64,000 bases of DNA from Marinobacter psychrophilus (GTDB taxonomy: Bacteria; Pseudomonadota; Gammaproteobacteria; Pseudomonadales; Oleiphilaceae). The translations under genes were made by a program, and so were the position numbers. Each line of letters begins with the position of its first letter. The first letter of the stretch is position 1. Location of the stretch: assembly GCF_001043175.1 (NCBI RefSeq), contig NZ_CP011494.1, forward strand, positions 3,162,001 to 3,226,000, given 5' to 3'. Below, one piece after another: positions 27,658 to 37,559 of this stretch. The notes beneath the pieces were generated by a model that was given only the letters and a program-made list of their open reading frames with translations, searched no databases and was not told where the DNA came from.

Positions 27658-28710
27658 ATGTCAACGTCAGCTCAGCCGGTCATCAAGTGCGAGTCTGTCT
27701 ATAAAATTTTTGGCGCTAACGCTGTAAAAATTCTGGAACAATCAGGCGGAAAAGTAGATACAGCATCGTTACTTAAAGCAGGATGTGTCATTGGCGTTAA
27801 CAACGCTTCTTTTGAAGTACACAAAGGTGAAATGCTCGTCATTATGGGCCTGTCAGGCTCTGGCAAATCCACACTTCTGCGTTGTATTTCACGGCTGATC
27901 GACACCACTGCGGGCGATATTTTTATTGATGGTGAAGACCTGCTTGCGATGAATGCAAAGGAACTCATCAACATCCGGCGTAATAAAATGGGCATGGTAT
28001 TCCAAAGTTTTGCCCTTCTGCCTCACAAAACCGTTCTCGAAAACATTGCCCTACCATTACAAGCAAAAGGCATAAGCACTCGCGACAGCATGGCCCGTGC
28101 GATGGACATGGTGAACCTGGTAGAGCTCACAAATTGCGAAAACGACTTTCCCCGCCAACTCTCCGGTGGACAACAACAGCGTGTCGGCATTGCCCGCTCA
28201 TTGGCCGTAGAACCTGAAATCTGGTTTCTCGATGAGCCCTTCTCAGCTCTGGACCCACTGATTCGCAGGGAAATGCAAGACGAGTTCCTGCGCTTACAAA
28301 GTGTCTTGCACAAGACCATCTTATTCGTTACCCACGACTTCGATGAGGCACTACGCCTTGCCGACCGCATCGCCATTATGAAAAACGGCGTTATCGAGCA
28401 AATTGATACCCCAGCCAACATCGTACTCAAGCCAGCCACGGAGTACGTCGCCAAATTTACCCGTGGCGTGCCCCGTGAGCGCGTACTTTCTTGCAGAGCC
28501 ATCATGGAAGAATACGACGCCACCGCCAAGATGAGCGACGTCACTGTTTCTGACCACGCCATCATCGAAACCGTAGCCGGGTCTGTGCTAACCGAGCAAA
28601 ACCCGGTGGCTGTCATTGATGCCGAGGGCAACATTGTTGGCGCTCTAAACCGCCGCATTATGATAGACGTCTTATTTGGTGAGACTAACAGCATGCCAGT
28701 TAATAACTAA
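27658..28710 (+). CDS. Quaternary-amine ABC importer, ATPase
   Basis: A 350-residue ProV/OpuAA-type ATPase. Walker A is GLSGSGKST, the Q-loop is in VFQSFALLPHKTVLEN, the signature is LSGGQQQRVGIARSLA, and Walker B is IWFLDEPFSALDP with the switch histidine in FVTHDFDEAL. The N-terminal FGANAVKILE region is typical of the glycine-betaine subfamily. The C-terminal 80 residues resemble a degenerate CBS-like sensor, used in this family for osmotic or ionic control. The ATG at 27658 is preferred over a TTG two codons earlier. Confidence 0.93.
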   Translation: MSTSAQPVIKCESVYKIFGANAVKILEQSGGKVDTASLLKAGCVIGVNNASFEVHKGEMLVIMGLSGSGKSTLLRCISRLIDTTAGDIFIDGEDLLAMNAKELINIRRNKMGMVFQSFALLPHKTVLENIALPLQAKGISTRDSMARAMDMVNLVELTNCENDFPRQLSGGQQQRVGIARSLAVEPEIWFLDEPFSALDPLIRREMQDEFLRLQSVLHKTILFVTHDFDEALRLADRIAIMKNGVIEQIDTPANIVLKPATEYVAKFTRGVPRERVLSCRAIMEEYDATAKMSDVTVSDHAIIETVAGSVLTEQNPVAVIDAEGNIVGALNRRIMIDVLFGETNSMPVNN

Positions 28711-28727
28711 GTTATGAGCAAAGCCTA

Positions 28728-30788
28728 ATGCAATATTTTACCGAACATAAATGGATGCAGTTTGTCGCCTTATTGGTGGTGTTCTTTGCGCTTGTAATGG
28801 CGATAGATCCCGCCACAGGTGGCAACCTCTGGCGCCTGCAAGAAACCCGGTTCTGGTTGCTGCCTGACGTTGTTAACGATGGCCTCAAGTTCCTCATCAA
28901 TGACTTTTGGGTGGTCGAAACTTACGATGCCGAGTTAGACATCATCGAACAATCAACCATGATGAAAGAGTTTACCCGCGACCTGTCTGGTGTGGTTCTG
29001 TTCAGCATCAATTTGATTCGTGAGATCCTGTTAGGGGGCGTCAAAACCGTTGTGGCCTTCACCAGCTGGGACTTTATCAGCGAAAACGAGTGGGCTCGAA
29101 TCCCCGCACTGCCGTGGCCTACTGTTGCTGCGGGTGCATTTTTAACAGGGCAGTATCTTGGTGGCCGCAACCTGTCACTTTTAGCCGGCATCAGCACTAT
29201 TTACATTGCCGTGTTTGGTCAGTGGACCCCCGCCATGCAAACCCTATCGTTTGTGTTGGTGGCCGTACCTTTATCGGTTTTTCTGGGGTTAACCCTTGGC
29301 ATCATCGCCTTCAGGAACAAAACCTTCGAGTCTGTCCTCGCACCACTGCTGAACGTGGCTCAAACCATGCCCCACTTCTCGTACCTGATCCCGGTCGTAG
29401 TGTTCTTCGGCATTGGTGACCAGGCGGGTGCTATTTCAACGGTTATTTTTGCCACTCCACCAATGATTCGTCTTACCATTCTAGGCCTGAAGAAGGTCTC
29501 TCCAGAAGTGGTGGAAGCCGGCATGATGAGTGGCTGCAACTCACGCCAACTTATGTTTAAAGTACTCATCCCTACGGCACGCCATGACATTTTAATCGGT
29601 GTTAACCAGGTCATCATGCAGTGTTTGGCCATGGCCGTTATCGCATCGTTTATTGGCGCAAAAGGCTTAGGCTACGACTTACTGGTGTCTTTGAATATGC
29701 TCAAGATAGGCCAGGCTCTCGAACTTGGTATATCCATTGTCTTAATTGCAGTGGTTCTGGATAGGTTATCCCTGGCCTGGGCCAAAAAGCAGGTTGATTA
29801 CTTTGCAAACGTACCGTTTTATGTGCGTCACAAGTACTCACTCGCTTTCGTGGGGATTTTCATCTTCACCTCCATTATTGCCTATGTCGCGTCTGTGATT
29901 TTTCCAGACAAGGCCAACTACTTTTATTTTATTCATGAATCACAGGGGCTTACTACCGAAAAGTTCTGGGATTCTATTGTAGACTGGATCATCACCAACA
30001 CTTACGACAGCGTGCAAAGCTTCAACTTCTTCATGATTACCTCGATTTTGATGCCCATGAAAGAAGCCTATTTATCGATGCCCGTCGCGGCAACTCTGTT
30101 CCTGGTGGCAGGTACCGGTTACATCGTTGGCGGCCTTCGCTCTGCGATTGTTGCGACGGCTCTTATTGCCTTTATTGCCCTAACACCCTGGTGGGACCGC
30201 GCCCTGATTACGGCCTATATGACCACCTTTGCCGTCATCATTTCCGTAACGATTGGCTGTAGCGTCGGCATTTTGTGCTCGCGCAACCCCAAAGCAACCA
30301 AGTTTATGTTGCTGGTGTGTGACACGTTTCAGACATTTCCGTCGTTCGTCTACTTAATCCCGGTCATCATGCTGTTTGGTGTCAGCGATTTATCAGTGCT
30401 TATTGCAGTGATCGTGTACGCCACCATCCCTGCCACACGTTACACCGTAGAAGGATTGTGTAACGTGCCGAAAAGCTTGCAGGAAGCCGGCTCCATGTCA
30501 GGAGTTAACCGCACGCAGCGTTTACTGAAAATTGAACTGCCCCTGGCGTTCCCTCACATCATGCTAGGCATCAACCAAACCGTCATATTCTCATTGTTTA
30601 TGATCATCATCGGCGCCTTTATCGGTACCGACGATTTAGGTCAGCTGATCATGCAGTCTTTGTCTCAAGCCAACGGCATGGGCCAAGGCATCGTGCTCGG
30701 CTTGTGCGTCGCCTTTATTGGCCTGGCCGTAGACCACTTGATTCACACCTGGGCAGAGCAGCGTAAGAAAGTGCTTGGGCTTAGTTAA
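28728..30788 (+). CDS. Quaternary-amine ABC importer, fused double permease
   Basis: A 686-residue inner-membrane protein made of two ProW-like permease domains in tandem. Each half has several helices and its own EAA loop: VEAGMMSGCNSRQLMFKVLIP in the first half and LQEAGSMSGVNRTQRLLKIELP in the second, each preceded by the similar TMPHFSYLIPVVVFFG and TFPSFVYLIPVIMLFG. The standard subunit is about 280-380 residues and forms a homodimer, so this gene encodes both halves as one chain. It starts 17 bases after the ATPase stop and completes the importer operon. Confidence 0.92.
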   Translation: MQYFTEHKWMQFVALLVVFFALVMAIDPATGGNLWRLQETRFWLLPDVVNDGLKFLINDFWVVETYDAELDIIEQSTMMKEFTRDLSGVVLFSINLIREILLGGVKTVVAFTSWDFISENEWARIPALPWPTVAAGAFLTGQYLGGRNLSLLAGISTIYIAVFGQWTPAMQTLSFVLVAVPLSVFLGLTLGIIAFRNKTFESVLAPLLNVAQTMPHFSYLIPVVVFFGIGDQAGAISTVIFATPPMIRLTILGLKKVSPEVVEAGMMSGCNSRQLMFKVLIPTARHDILIGVNQVIMQCLAMAVIASFIGAKGLGYDLLVSLNMLKIGQALELGISIVLIAVVLDRLSLAWAKKQVDYFANVPFYVRHKYSLAFVGIFIFTSIIAYVASVIFPDKANYFYFIHESQGLTTEKFWDSIVDWIITNTYDSVQSFNFFMITSILMPMKEAYLSMPVAATLFLVAGTGYIVGGLRSAIVATALIAFIALTPWWDRALITAYMTTFAVIISVTIGCSVGILCSRNPKATKFMLLVCDTFQTFPSFVYLIPVIMLFGVSDLSVLIAVIVYATIPATRYTVEGLCNVPKSLQEAGSMSGVNRTQRLLKIELPLAFPHIMLGINQTVIFSLFMIIIGAFIGTDDLGQLIMQSLSQANGMGQGIVLGLCVAFIGLAVDHLIHTWAEQRKKVLGLS

Positions 30789-31100
30789 CCGATAAACCGG
30801 GGAGTCGGAAAGAAGCAAAACGAGACTTGAAATTGTCGATAAAACTTGCCCAATGACCGCAAGTCCCGATAAATAAGTCCTAACGGTCGAAGCCTGATGT
30901 AAGAATCGGGCCTAGTCAGTTTCGCCGACTGAACCAGCGCCATCATCGCGGCAGAATACGTAATTGGTGCGGGTTTCAAAAAATTGTTACAGTTAATCCG
31001 ATAGTAAATATGTCGATATAGCGACGTTTACACAATCGCAGGGATGAGTGTCATGCTGCGTGTACGTACGCATTGATGCTGTAGATAAGGAATCAGATAC
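30789..31100. other. Intergenic region without a recognised gene
   Basis: The 312 bases between the fused permease and the EAL-protein gene contain no convincing frame. A 64-codon minus-strand frame at 30785-30979 has no ribosome site and no recognisable sequence. The promoter of the EAL gene should be here; I could not single out its boxes. Confidence 0.4.
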
Positions 31101-32711
31101 ATGGCGAATGGCACATGGAATTGGGATCCGCACAGCTTCCTCGATGATTTTCCAGTCGAAGATACCCCCGGTATAAAGCTTTTGCTTAACGGTGCTGGTG
31201 TTCTTGTAGCCGGCAGTGGCGAAAGTATCGACAAGATTCTTAATACAGATCAACATTCGCTCGGGGAATACATCGACACCTTATTCCCCGAAACGGCGGG
31301 AAACCGGGGCTTACGAGAAGCCCACTCCAAGGCTATGGGAGGCGACCTACAGAATTGTCGCCAGCGAGTTGGCGGCATGGATGTAGCCTGGGAACTCATT
31401 CCTGTGGATACAAAAAGAGGCCAGGAAGTGCTCGCGTTGGCCATTGTACTGACCGACAACCAACCTCTGGAGGATAACCCTCACGAACTCCAAAAGATGG
31501 ACCCTACCACGGGCATTCCAACCCGGTGGGTGGTCATGGCACAAGCTGAAGAAGCATTCAACCGCAATCCCAACACTCAATGGGCCGTCTTTCGGCTTAA
31601 AATCGAAGGCTTCAGGCGCATCAATCAGGCCTTGGGCCAGGATCTGGGTGATCACGCGTTCCATCAAGCTGTCGGGCGTATCGTGCGATCGCTAGCCGAG
31701 GATGAGTGCGTTGGCCGGGTAGCCGGCAACGAGTTTATTCTGCTCATTCAGCATGAAAGTGACGACCATACCGTTGAACGTATTAAGGCTATAAACCTGT
31801 TGTTTGATGAACCACTGAAGGTTGGTCTGCTTCAGTTCATGCTTCGCATAAATGTGGGCATTGCCCGCTCTCCTCAGGACGGCTCAACTGCAAAGGATCT
31901 GGAACGGCGGGCCACCATCGCCCTTGAACGGACCCGGCATTCCGGCCTCAACCACGCATTTTTCAGCTTGGCTCTCGAGGACCACGTATTAGCCCACAGC
32001 TGGGTACCGGCTGAAGCCCAACGCGCCCTTCGTAAATCTGAATTTCAACTCTATTACCAGCCGGTGGTTGACACACGTACCGGGGAAACGGTTTCTATGG
32101 AGGCCCTGATCCGCTGGCAACACCCGTGGCGGGGACTGATCCTGCCCGGACACTTTATTCCAGTGATTGAAGAAATGCAGCTTATCGTTAATCTCGATCT
32201 TTGGGTCCTTGAGCGTGCGTGTCATGAAGCGATGTCCATGGGCAAGCCGGTAGCGGTCAACATTACAGCCAATACCATTACGGCCCCGGACTTTTTGAAA
32301 AGACTGGATCGAGCCCTGACCAAGAGCAAGCTGCCACCAAGCTGGTTGACCCTAGAGATCACAGAGAGGGTATTCAGTTCACCGAAGCTGGTGCTGGAGC
32401 CTTTAAAGGCAGTACACGAACGCGAGGTTCAGATTGCTGCCGACGACTTCGGTGTGGGCTACTCGTCGTTGTCTTACCTTTGGCAGTATCCGCTGGATAA
32501 GCTCAAGCTCGATGGTTCTTTTGTCCGCGCGGCGGTGCTGGATCAGCGTGCCCAGGATCTGGTAACCGGTCTTGTACCACTCATAGATACCCTTGGAATG
32601 ACGCTGATTGCGGAATGCGTTGAGACGGAAGAGGACCGGGCCTGGCTGCACGAAGCAGGCGTGTTTTTCCAGCAGGGATACTACTTCGCACACCCCGCTC
32701 CTTTCTCATAA
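31101..32711 (+). CDS. PAS-like/GGDEF/EAL protein, probable c-di-GMP phosphodiesterase
   Basis: A 536-residue cytoplasmic signalling protein. Residues 1-130 form a PAS-like sensor without membrane segments. Residues about 135-285 are a GGDEF domain whose active-site motif is degraded to AGNEF, so cyclase activity is doubtful. Residues about 290-535 are an EAL domain with the catalytic MEALIRWQHP, the ITERVF motif, the DDFGVGYSSLSYL loop and KLDGSFV, all consistent with active hydrolysis of cyclic di-GMP. The dead GGDEF may still bind GTP and tune the EAL domain. No operon partner. Confidence 0.9.
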   Translation: MANGTWNWDPHSFLDDFPVEDTPGIKLLLNGAGVLVAGSGESIDKILNTDQHSLGEYIDTLFPETAGNRGLREAHSKAMGGDLQNCRQRVGGMDVAWELIPVDTKRGQEVLALAIVLTDNQPLEDNPHELQKMDPTTGIPTRWVVMAQAEEAFNRNPNTQWAVFRLKIEGFRRINQALGQDLGDHAFHQAVGRIVRSLAEDECVGRVAGNEFILLIQHESDDHTVERIKAINLLFDEPLKVGLLQFMLRINVGIARSPQDGSTAKDLERRATIALERTRHSGLNHAFFSLALEDHVLAHSWVPAEAQRALRKSEFQLYYQPVVDTRTGETVSMEALIRWQHPWRGLILPGHFIPVIEEMQLIVNLDLWVLERACHEAMSMGKPVAVNITANTITAPDFLKRLDRALTKSKLPPSWLTLEITERVFSSPKLVLEPLKAVHEREVQIAADDFGVGYSSLSYLWQYPLDKLKLDGSFVRAAVLDQRAQDLVTGLVPLIDTLGMTLIAECVETEEDRAWLHEAGVFFQQGYYFAHPAPFS

Positions 32712-33102
32712 CTTGCAGAACAGCTGGCGCGGCCCAGTTCTATGGCGAGTGCCAAGCCTGTTCTGGGAACTACCGATATGACGGCTGCGGCACTGAGCTC
32801 AAGATGGGATTAGCTACCACCGGGCCGGCAAAAGAAAGTCGAGCGTGGCCAGCCACTGCCGCCGGGCTGGCAGAAAAAGTTGAATTATCGGAAAGGTAAT
32901 CATTTCGACTAAGAGCTGTTGCGCTTCGGCAATATCCGCGACGTCGATCGCAACCGTCTGCGGGTAAAGATCGAGGATCGAGTTTATACGATTATCAAAG
33001 ATACCCGAGAAATCATCGATATTCTCAACCAGTAACATCAAATAAGCCGGGACAGATTTATTTTCCAATCCCGGACTCCCTGAAGTTATAGAACCTTGTG
33101 GG
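32712..33102. other. Intergenic region with decayed fragments
   Basis: No convincing gene is present. A minus-strand frame of 84 codons (32814-33068) has no recognisable motif. The plus strand between 32923 and 33033 reads as a short peptide-like stretch ending in EIIDILNQ before a stop, with a stop just before it, so it may be the tail of a lost gene. At 33050-33075 the phrase GGGACAGATTTATT resembles short repeats seen again near 55460, 58748 and 59575. Confidence 0.3.
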
Positions 33103-34317
33103 TCACACTAAAGCGCCATTCACTATGCCCCGCAGTTCCTGGCGGATGGGGTAAGACGACGAGGGGATCAGTTGCGTCATGAAAATCATGACCAGTTCCT
33201 CAACCGGATCGATAAAGAAGTTGGTGCTCGCCAGACCGCCCCACCCGTACTCGCCGGCCGATCCGTTAGTCTGGGATTTGACAACGTCTGTCTTAACCGA
33301 GAAACCCAGGCCAAAGCCGGTTCCGGCATAAGGTGTTTCGCTGAAGGCTCCAACCGCAAAGCCTGGCAGATCCTGATTATCCGGCAAGTGGTTGCGACGC
33401 ATGAATTCCAGAGTTTTTCGACCAATAATCCGCCGCCCCCTAAACTCTCCGCCCTGGCAAAGTGTCTGGGCAAAATGGAAATAATCGTCAATGGTGGAAA
33501 CCAGCCCGCCGCCGCCTGACACAAACTTGTTTTTTTGCCGAAAAGGAGACGTCTCCGGATCGTCTTGCAACGCAAGCTGATCGCCCGACTGGTGCTGATA
33601 GCAGGCAGCGAAGCGGTCGAGCTGATCATCACGAACCTGGAAGCCGGTGTCTGGCATGTCCAGGGGGTCAAATATATTGTCGCGCAGATACTCGTCTAAC
33701 GGCTGATCCGCCAGCAACTGCACTAAATACCCCAGCACATCCGTGCTGACGGAATAGTTCCAGGCCGTACCCGGTGAAAACTCGAGCGGCAGCTCCCCAA
33801 GTTGGTTCACCAGTGCTTCCAGCGTCAGGTTCCGGCTGCCATCAAGCCTTAACTCGCGGTAGGCCGCGTCAACGTTGGTGCGATTCATGAATCCGTAAGT
33901 CAGGCCCGACATGTGGGTGAACAGGTCGCGAATGGTCATGGTGCTGGTGGCCGGCGTGGTCAGAAAATTAGGATAAACACCGCTTTTATAAACCTGCAGG
34001 TTTTTCCACCCCGGAATGTACTTTTGTACCGGATCATCCAGCAAAAACCGCCCCTGCTCGTAAAGCTGCATCATAGCGATCGATGTGATCGGCTTAGTCA
34101 TCGAGTAAATGCGGAAAACCGTATCCCGGCAGACAGGTTTGTTGCGTTCCACATCCATCAATCCCTGGGCTTTCACGTAGGCAATTTCCCCCCTCCGGGC
34201 TACCAGTGTCAACGCGCCAGGCAACTTTCCAGGCTGGATATAGCGACGATCAAGATGACGTTCAATGTTGCGAAGCTGGTCTGCTGAAAGGCCAGCAACC
34301 TGTTTGAATTCCGTCAT
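33103..34317 (-). CDS. Serine hydrolase, class C beta-lactamase/esterase family
   Basis: A 404-residue protein of the beta-lactamase-related family. The nucleophile motif S-x-x-K is in [14 protein letters not shown] near residue 74, a Tyr motif appears in [14 protein letters not shown], and a late [13 protein letters not shown] segment (here EYGWGGLAS) stands where the third active-site motif is expected. No signal peptide is seen, which points to a cytoplasmic esterase or amidase rather than a secreted beta-lactamase. The substrate is unknown. Confidence 0.87.
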   Translation of the reverse strand: MTEFKQVAGLSADQLRNIERHLDRRYIQPGKLPGALTLVARRGEIAYVKAQGLMDVERNKPVCRDTVFRIYSMTKPITSIAMMQLYEQGRFLLDDPVQKYIPGWKNLQVYKSGVYPNFLTTPATSTMTIRDLFTHMSGLTYGFMNRTNVDAAYRELRLDGSRNLTLEALVNQLGELPLEFSPGTAWNYSVSTDVLGYLVQLLADQPLDEYLRDNIFDPLDMPDTGFQVRDDQLDRFAACYQHQSGDQLALQDDPETSPFRQKNKFVSGGGGLVSTIDDYFHFAQTLCQGGEFRGRRIIGRKTLEFMRRNHLPDNQDLPGFAVGAFSETPYAGTGFGLGFSVKTDVVKSQTNGSAGEYGWGGLASTNFFIDPVEELVMIFMTQLIPSSSYPIRQELRGIVNGALV

Positions 34318-34429
34318 AGAGAAAGCACCTTGTCGTGTGATTTTTTTAAATTGTTGCGTAGTTTTGAAATCATTGCGTCACAATAAACCCATGACCCCTA
34401 AAACTCGCGAAAAGCCGCAATAATACAAT

Positions 34430-35500
34430 TTACTGATCAAGGGCCGCATCTGGATCATCCACCAGCCGCGCCCGAACCTTCGGCAAATATTCCGGATAGT
34501 TGGCTTGAACAAAAGTCACCAACCCCTCCCGCACCGCGCAACGTAAATCCCAGGCCTTGCTGGAATTCGAGGCACTCATCAGGAAGCGTATCTGTAACAC
34601 ACGCTCATTCGAGTCGGTCACCTGCACTGTCTCCGTTTTTCCGTCCCACAGGGAAGAGTGTCTGAGCAGCCGCGCGAATTCCTCGCGCAACGGCGGCACC
34701 GGCATGGCGTAATCAACTGAGAGCAAAACCGTCACCATCAGATCGGTCGTATTGCGCGACCAGTTCTCAAACGGGTTCTCGATAAACCACTGCAACGGCA
34801 CGATCATGCGGCGCAAATCCCAGACCCGCAACACCACGTAAGTCGCTGTCACTTCTTCGACCCAGCACCACTCGCCCTGAACATGGAGTACATCGTCTAT
34901 ACGAAACGGCTGGGTCAGCACAATCTGCATACCCGCCAGCAGATTGCCCAGCACCGGGCGAGCCGCGAAACCCAAAACAATACCGCCAATGCCGGCGGAA
35001 GCCAGCAGGCTGCCACCAACGTGGCGCACGCCGTCAAAGGTCATCAGGGCGCCCCCTAACCCTATGATCACAATCAGAACATTGAGGCCACGAACCAAAA
35101 AACGGGTCTGTGTTTCAACTTTTCGAGCACGTTTCCATTGGTGCTCAAGCGCTGGGTTGAGTATAACAACCACATCCCCGATGGCCGAGGTGCAGCGCAC
35201 CGCCGACCAGGTCATCGACAAGATCAGCAGCAGCGTGGCGAAATGCTGCAGCTCCGCCAGCAGGGGAAGACCTTCAGGTGCGGTTTCCAGAACCCCGTTC
35301 AGCACCAGCAAACATGAGAAGACACCCAGGGCGCGGGCGGCAGCGTCTAGAAAGATGCGGGGAACGGCCTTGGAGCGGGTAACCCGACGTGTCACTCCCA
35401 ACGCAACGCGGAAGGTAGCGTAGGTTGCTACCAGCGCCAGTAACGCGGATGCGCCCGGCAGTAGCCACGCGGTTAGACCGGCCTCGATCGACTCCAACAT
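34430..35500 (-). CDS. MscS-family mechanosensitive channel
   Basis: A 356-residue protein with four or five membrane helices followed by a soluble MscS beta/alpha domain. The pore-lining helix is represented by GGSLLASAGIGGIVLGFAA, followed by RPVLGNLLAGMQIVLTQPF and then the beta domain beginning IDDVLHVQGEWCWVEEVTATYVVLRVWD. Such channels release solutes under hypo-osmotic stress, which fits a region rich in osmolyte transport. The ATG at 35500 has an AGGGG site; the frame extends six codons further. Confidence 0.88.
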   Translation of the reverse strand: MLESIEAGLTAWLLPGASALLALVATYATFRVALGVTRRVTRSKAVPRIFLDAAARALGVFSCLLVLNGVLETAPEGLPLLAELQHFATLLLILSMTWSAVRCTSAIGDVVVILNPALEHQWKRARKVETQTRFLVRGLNVLIVIIGLGGALMTFDGVRHVGGSLLASAGIGGIVLGFAARPVLGNLLAGMQIVLTQPFRIDDVLHVQGEWCWVEEVTATYVVLRVWDLRRMIVPLQWFIENPFENWSRNTTDLMVTVLLSVDYAMPVPPLREEFARLLRHSSLWDGKTETVQVTDSNERVLQIRFLMSASNSSKAWDLRCAVREGLVTFVQANYPEYLPKVRARLVDDPDAALDQ

Positions 35501-35652
35501 CCCGTACCCCTGCAACAATAATTATTTGGAAGTCGTCAAACTAGCGCATGCCGCGGGTGCTAGCAAAAGAAAGTGGGAAAAGAGGTAATAGGAAAGTCAA
35601 AGTGCGCGAGTCTGCTACCATGAACCAACTTCCACGCAAGAGCAGACGCATA

Positions 35653-37083
35653 ATGGATACAACCAAGTTCTACATTAACGGAAAATGGGTAACGCCTGAG
35701 GGCACCCAAACCATAGACGTTATCAACCCTTCTGATGAAACCGGATTTGCCAAGATTACTCTGGGTTCTGAGGCTGATACGAATATGGCCGTCAGCGCCG
35801 CAAAAGGTGCGTTCCCGGCCTGGTCGATGTCGACCAGAGAACAACGTATTGACCTGCTTGAGCGCTTGCTGGAGACCTACAGCGCGCGTGCTGAAGAGAT
35901 GGCACAAACCATCAGTAAAGAAATGGGAGCGCCCATCAATTTGGCAAGAACGGCCCAAGTCGGCGCCGGCGCTACGCATCTGAAAAACACCATTCGTGCG
36001 CTAAAAACCTTCAACTTTGAGCACGCCCTGGGTGACCACGCGCCAGAGAACAGAATTATGCACGAACCGGTGGGCGTTTGCGCTCTGATAACCCCCTGGA
36101 ACTGGCCGATGAACCAGATCATGCTGAAAGTGCCGGCGGCAATTGCGGCCGGCTGCACGGTGGTTCTCAAGCCGTCAGAGATTTCACCGTTGTCGGCAAT
36201 GCTGCTGGCAGAAATGATCGACAGTACGGGCTTTCCAGACGGCGTGTTCAACCTGGTTAACGGCGATGGAGAAGGCGTTGGTTCGCAACTTTCAAAGCAC
36301 CCGGATATTGATCTGGTCAGCTTTACCGGTTCAACCCGTGCCGGCAAAGCCATCACCATTGCCGCAGCAGACACCGTGAAGCGAGTTGGCCTGGAACTGG
36401 GTGGCAAAGGCGCTAACATCATCTTTGCGGACGCCGATGAAAAAGCCATAACGCGTGGCGTGCGCCATTGCTTTGCGAACTCAGGCCAATCCTGCAACGC
36501 GCCCACACGGATGCTTGTCGAGAAGTCACTTTACAAGCAGGCTGTTGAAACCGCCGCATTGATTGCCAGTCAGACAGATGTTGGCCCCGCCGACGTAGAC
36601 GGCCGCCAAATCGGCCCCGTGGTTTCTGAACAACAGTTCCAGAAAATTCAGGCACTGATCAAAAAGGGTATTGCAGAAGGCGCGACGCTGGTATCCGGCG
36701 GCGAGGGCCGGCCAGAAGGGCTGAACAAGGGCTATTTTGTAAGGCCAACTGTTTTCGCAGACGTCACGCGCGAAATGACCATCTGGAGCGAAGAAATTTT
36801 CGGCCCGGTTCTGGCCATTACAGCGTTTGAAACAGAAGAAGAAGCGGTGAAGATGGCAAACGATACCCACTATGGGCTGACCAACTACATCCAGACCTCC
36901 GATAAAGAAAAAGCCCACCGATTGGCGCGGCAATTGCGGTCGGGCATGATCGAAATTAACGGCAAATCCGGATCGTCAGGTTTCCCGTTCGGCGGCATGA
37001 AACAGTCAGGCAACGGCAGCCGGGAAGGCGGCGTGTGGGGGCTTGAAGAGTTTCTGGAAGTGAAATCCGTCACTGACTGGTAA
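35653..37083 (+). CDS. NAD(P)-dependent aldehyde dehydrogenase
   Basis: A 476-residue aldehyde dehydrogenase. It has ITPWNWPMNQ and the FTGSTRAGK cofactor loop, the catalytic glutamate in LELGGKGANIIF, the nucleophile in FANSGQSCNAPTRML, and EEIFGPVLAI. I place the start at 35653 (MDTTKFYINGKW), where the family normally begins; the open frame extends 35 codons upstream without homology. The substrate cannot be deduced. It stands alone, convergent with the small ABM-domain gene. Confidence 0.9.
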   Translation: MDTTKFYINGKWVTPEGTQTIDVINPSDETGFAKITLGSEADTNMAVSAAKGAFPAWSMSTREQRIDLLERLLETYSARAEEMAQTISKEMGAPINLARTAQVGAGATHLKNTIRALKTFNFEHALGDHAPENRIMHEPVGVCALITPWNWPMNQIMLKVPAAIAAGCTVVLKPSEISPLSAMLLAEMIDSTGFPDGVFNLVNGDGEGVGSQLSKHPDIDLVSFTGSTRAGKAITIAAADTVKRVGLELGGKGANIIFADADEKAITRGVRHCFANSGQSCNAPTRMLVEKSLYKQAVETAALIASQTDVGPADVDGRQIGPVVSEQQFQKIQALIKKGIAEGATLVSGGEGRPEGLNKGYFVRPTVFADVTREMTIWSEEIFGPVLAITAFETEEEAVKMANDTHYGLTNYIQTSDKEKAHRLARQLRSGMIEINGKSGSSGFPFGGMKQSGNGSREGGVWGLEEFLEVKSVTDW

Positions 37084-37395
37084 CTAGTCGGTCGGGTTAA
37101 CCACCCACTCCGGATCTTCAAACTCGCCAAGGGGCCGGATTTCACAGAAAGGCGCCGCTCTGCGGATAATGTCAGCCACGTCGGGATTGTGTTGTGACTC
37201 CATCGCATCCCGGCTGGCTTTTTTGTCCCAGTGGGCAATGGCTATAAGCGTATTCGGTTCACCGATCTTGCGATGCAATTCCGTTCCCCGCGCGCCCGGT
37301 GCGCGCTGAATCAACTCGCTTGCACGCATCCAGGAATCCGCGTAATCCTCGGCGGTATAGCCCTCTCTGATCTGCACTTCGAAAATGTATTTCAT
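37084..37395 (-). CDS. ABM-like dimeric alpha/beta-barrel protein
   Basis: A 103-residue protein with the beta-alpha-beta pattern of the antibiotic-biosynthesis-monooxygenase fold: IFEVQIREGYTAEDYADSW, GARGTELHRKIGEPNTLIAIAHWD, and a helix starting KASRDAMESQHNPDVADIIR. Members of this fold are usually homodimers acting as small monooxygenases, or in haem or quinone chemistry. It ends at the base adjoining the aldehyde dehydrogenase stop on the other strand. Confidence 0.7.
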   Translation of the reverse strand: MKYIFEVQIREGYTAEDYADSWMRASELIQRAPGARGTELHRKIGEPNTLIAIAHWDKKASRDAMESQHNPDVADIIRRAAPFCEIRPLGEFEDPEWVVNPTD

Positions 37396-37559
37396 ACCAG
37401 CCCGTCCTTCCTGATAAACAGATCCGACATTCGCGTAGGTCGGTCAATTGTCACTTTCCTGCAAAAGAAAGTAGATTCTTCTGTCGGCCATTGAGTCTAG
37501 CCCAAAACTCTCACAGAAAATAAAGAGGTTAGTGATTGGGGTTAAGATTGGGGAAGCAC

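Noticed and set aside
28023..28694. 223-codon minus-strand frame opposite the ABC ATPase
   Set aside because: It covers the region encoding the Walker B and tail regions of the ATPase on the other strand and has the Ser/Arg-rich composition typical of an antisense shadow.
32814..33068. 84-codon minus-strand frame between the EAL protein and the serine hydrolase
   Set aside because: No ribosome site, no motif and unusual composition; the opposite strand has an equally plausible short fragment, so neither is called.
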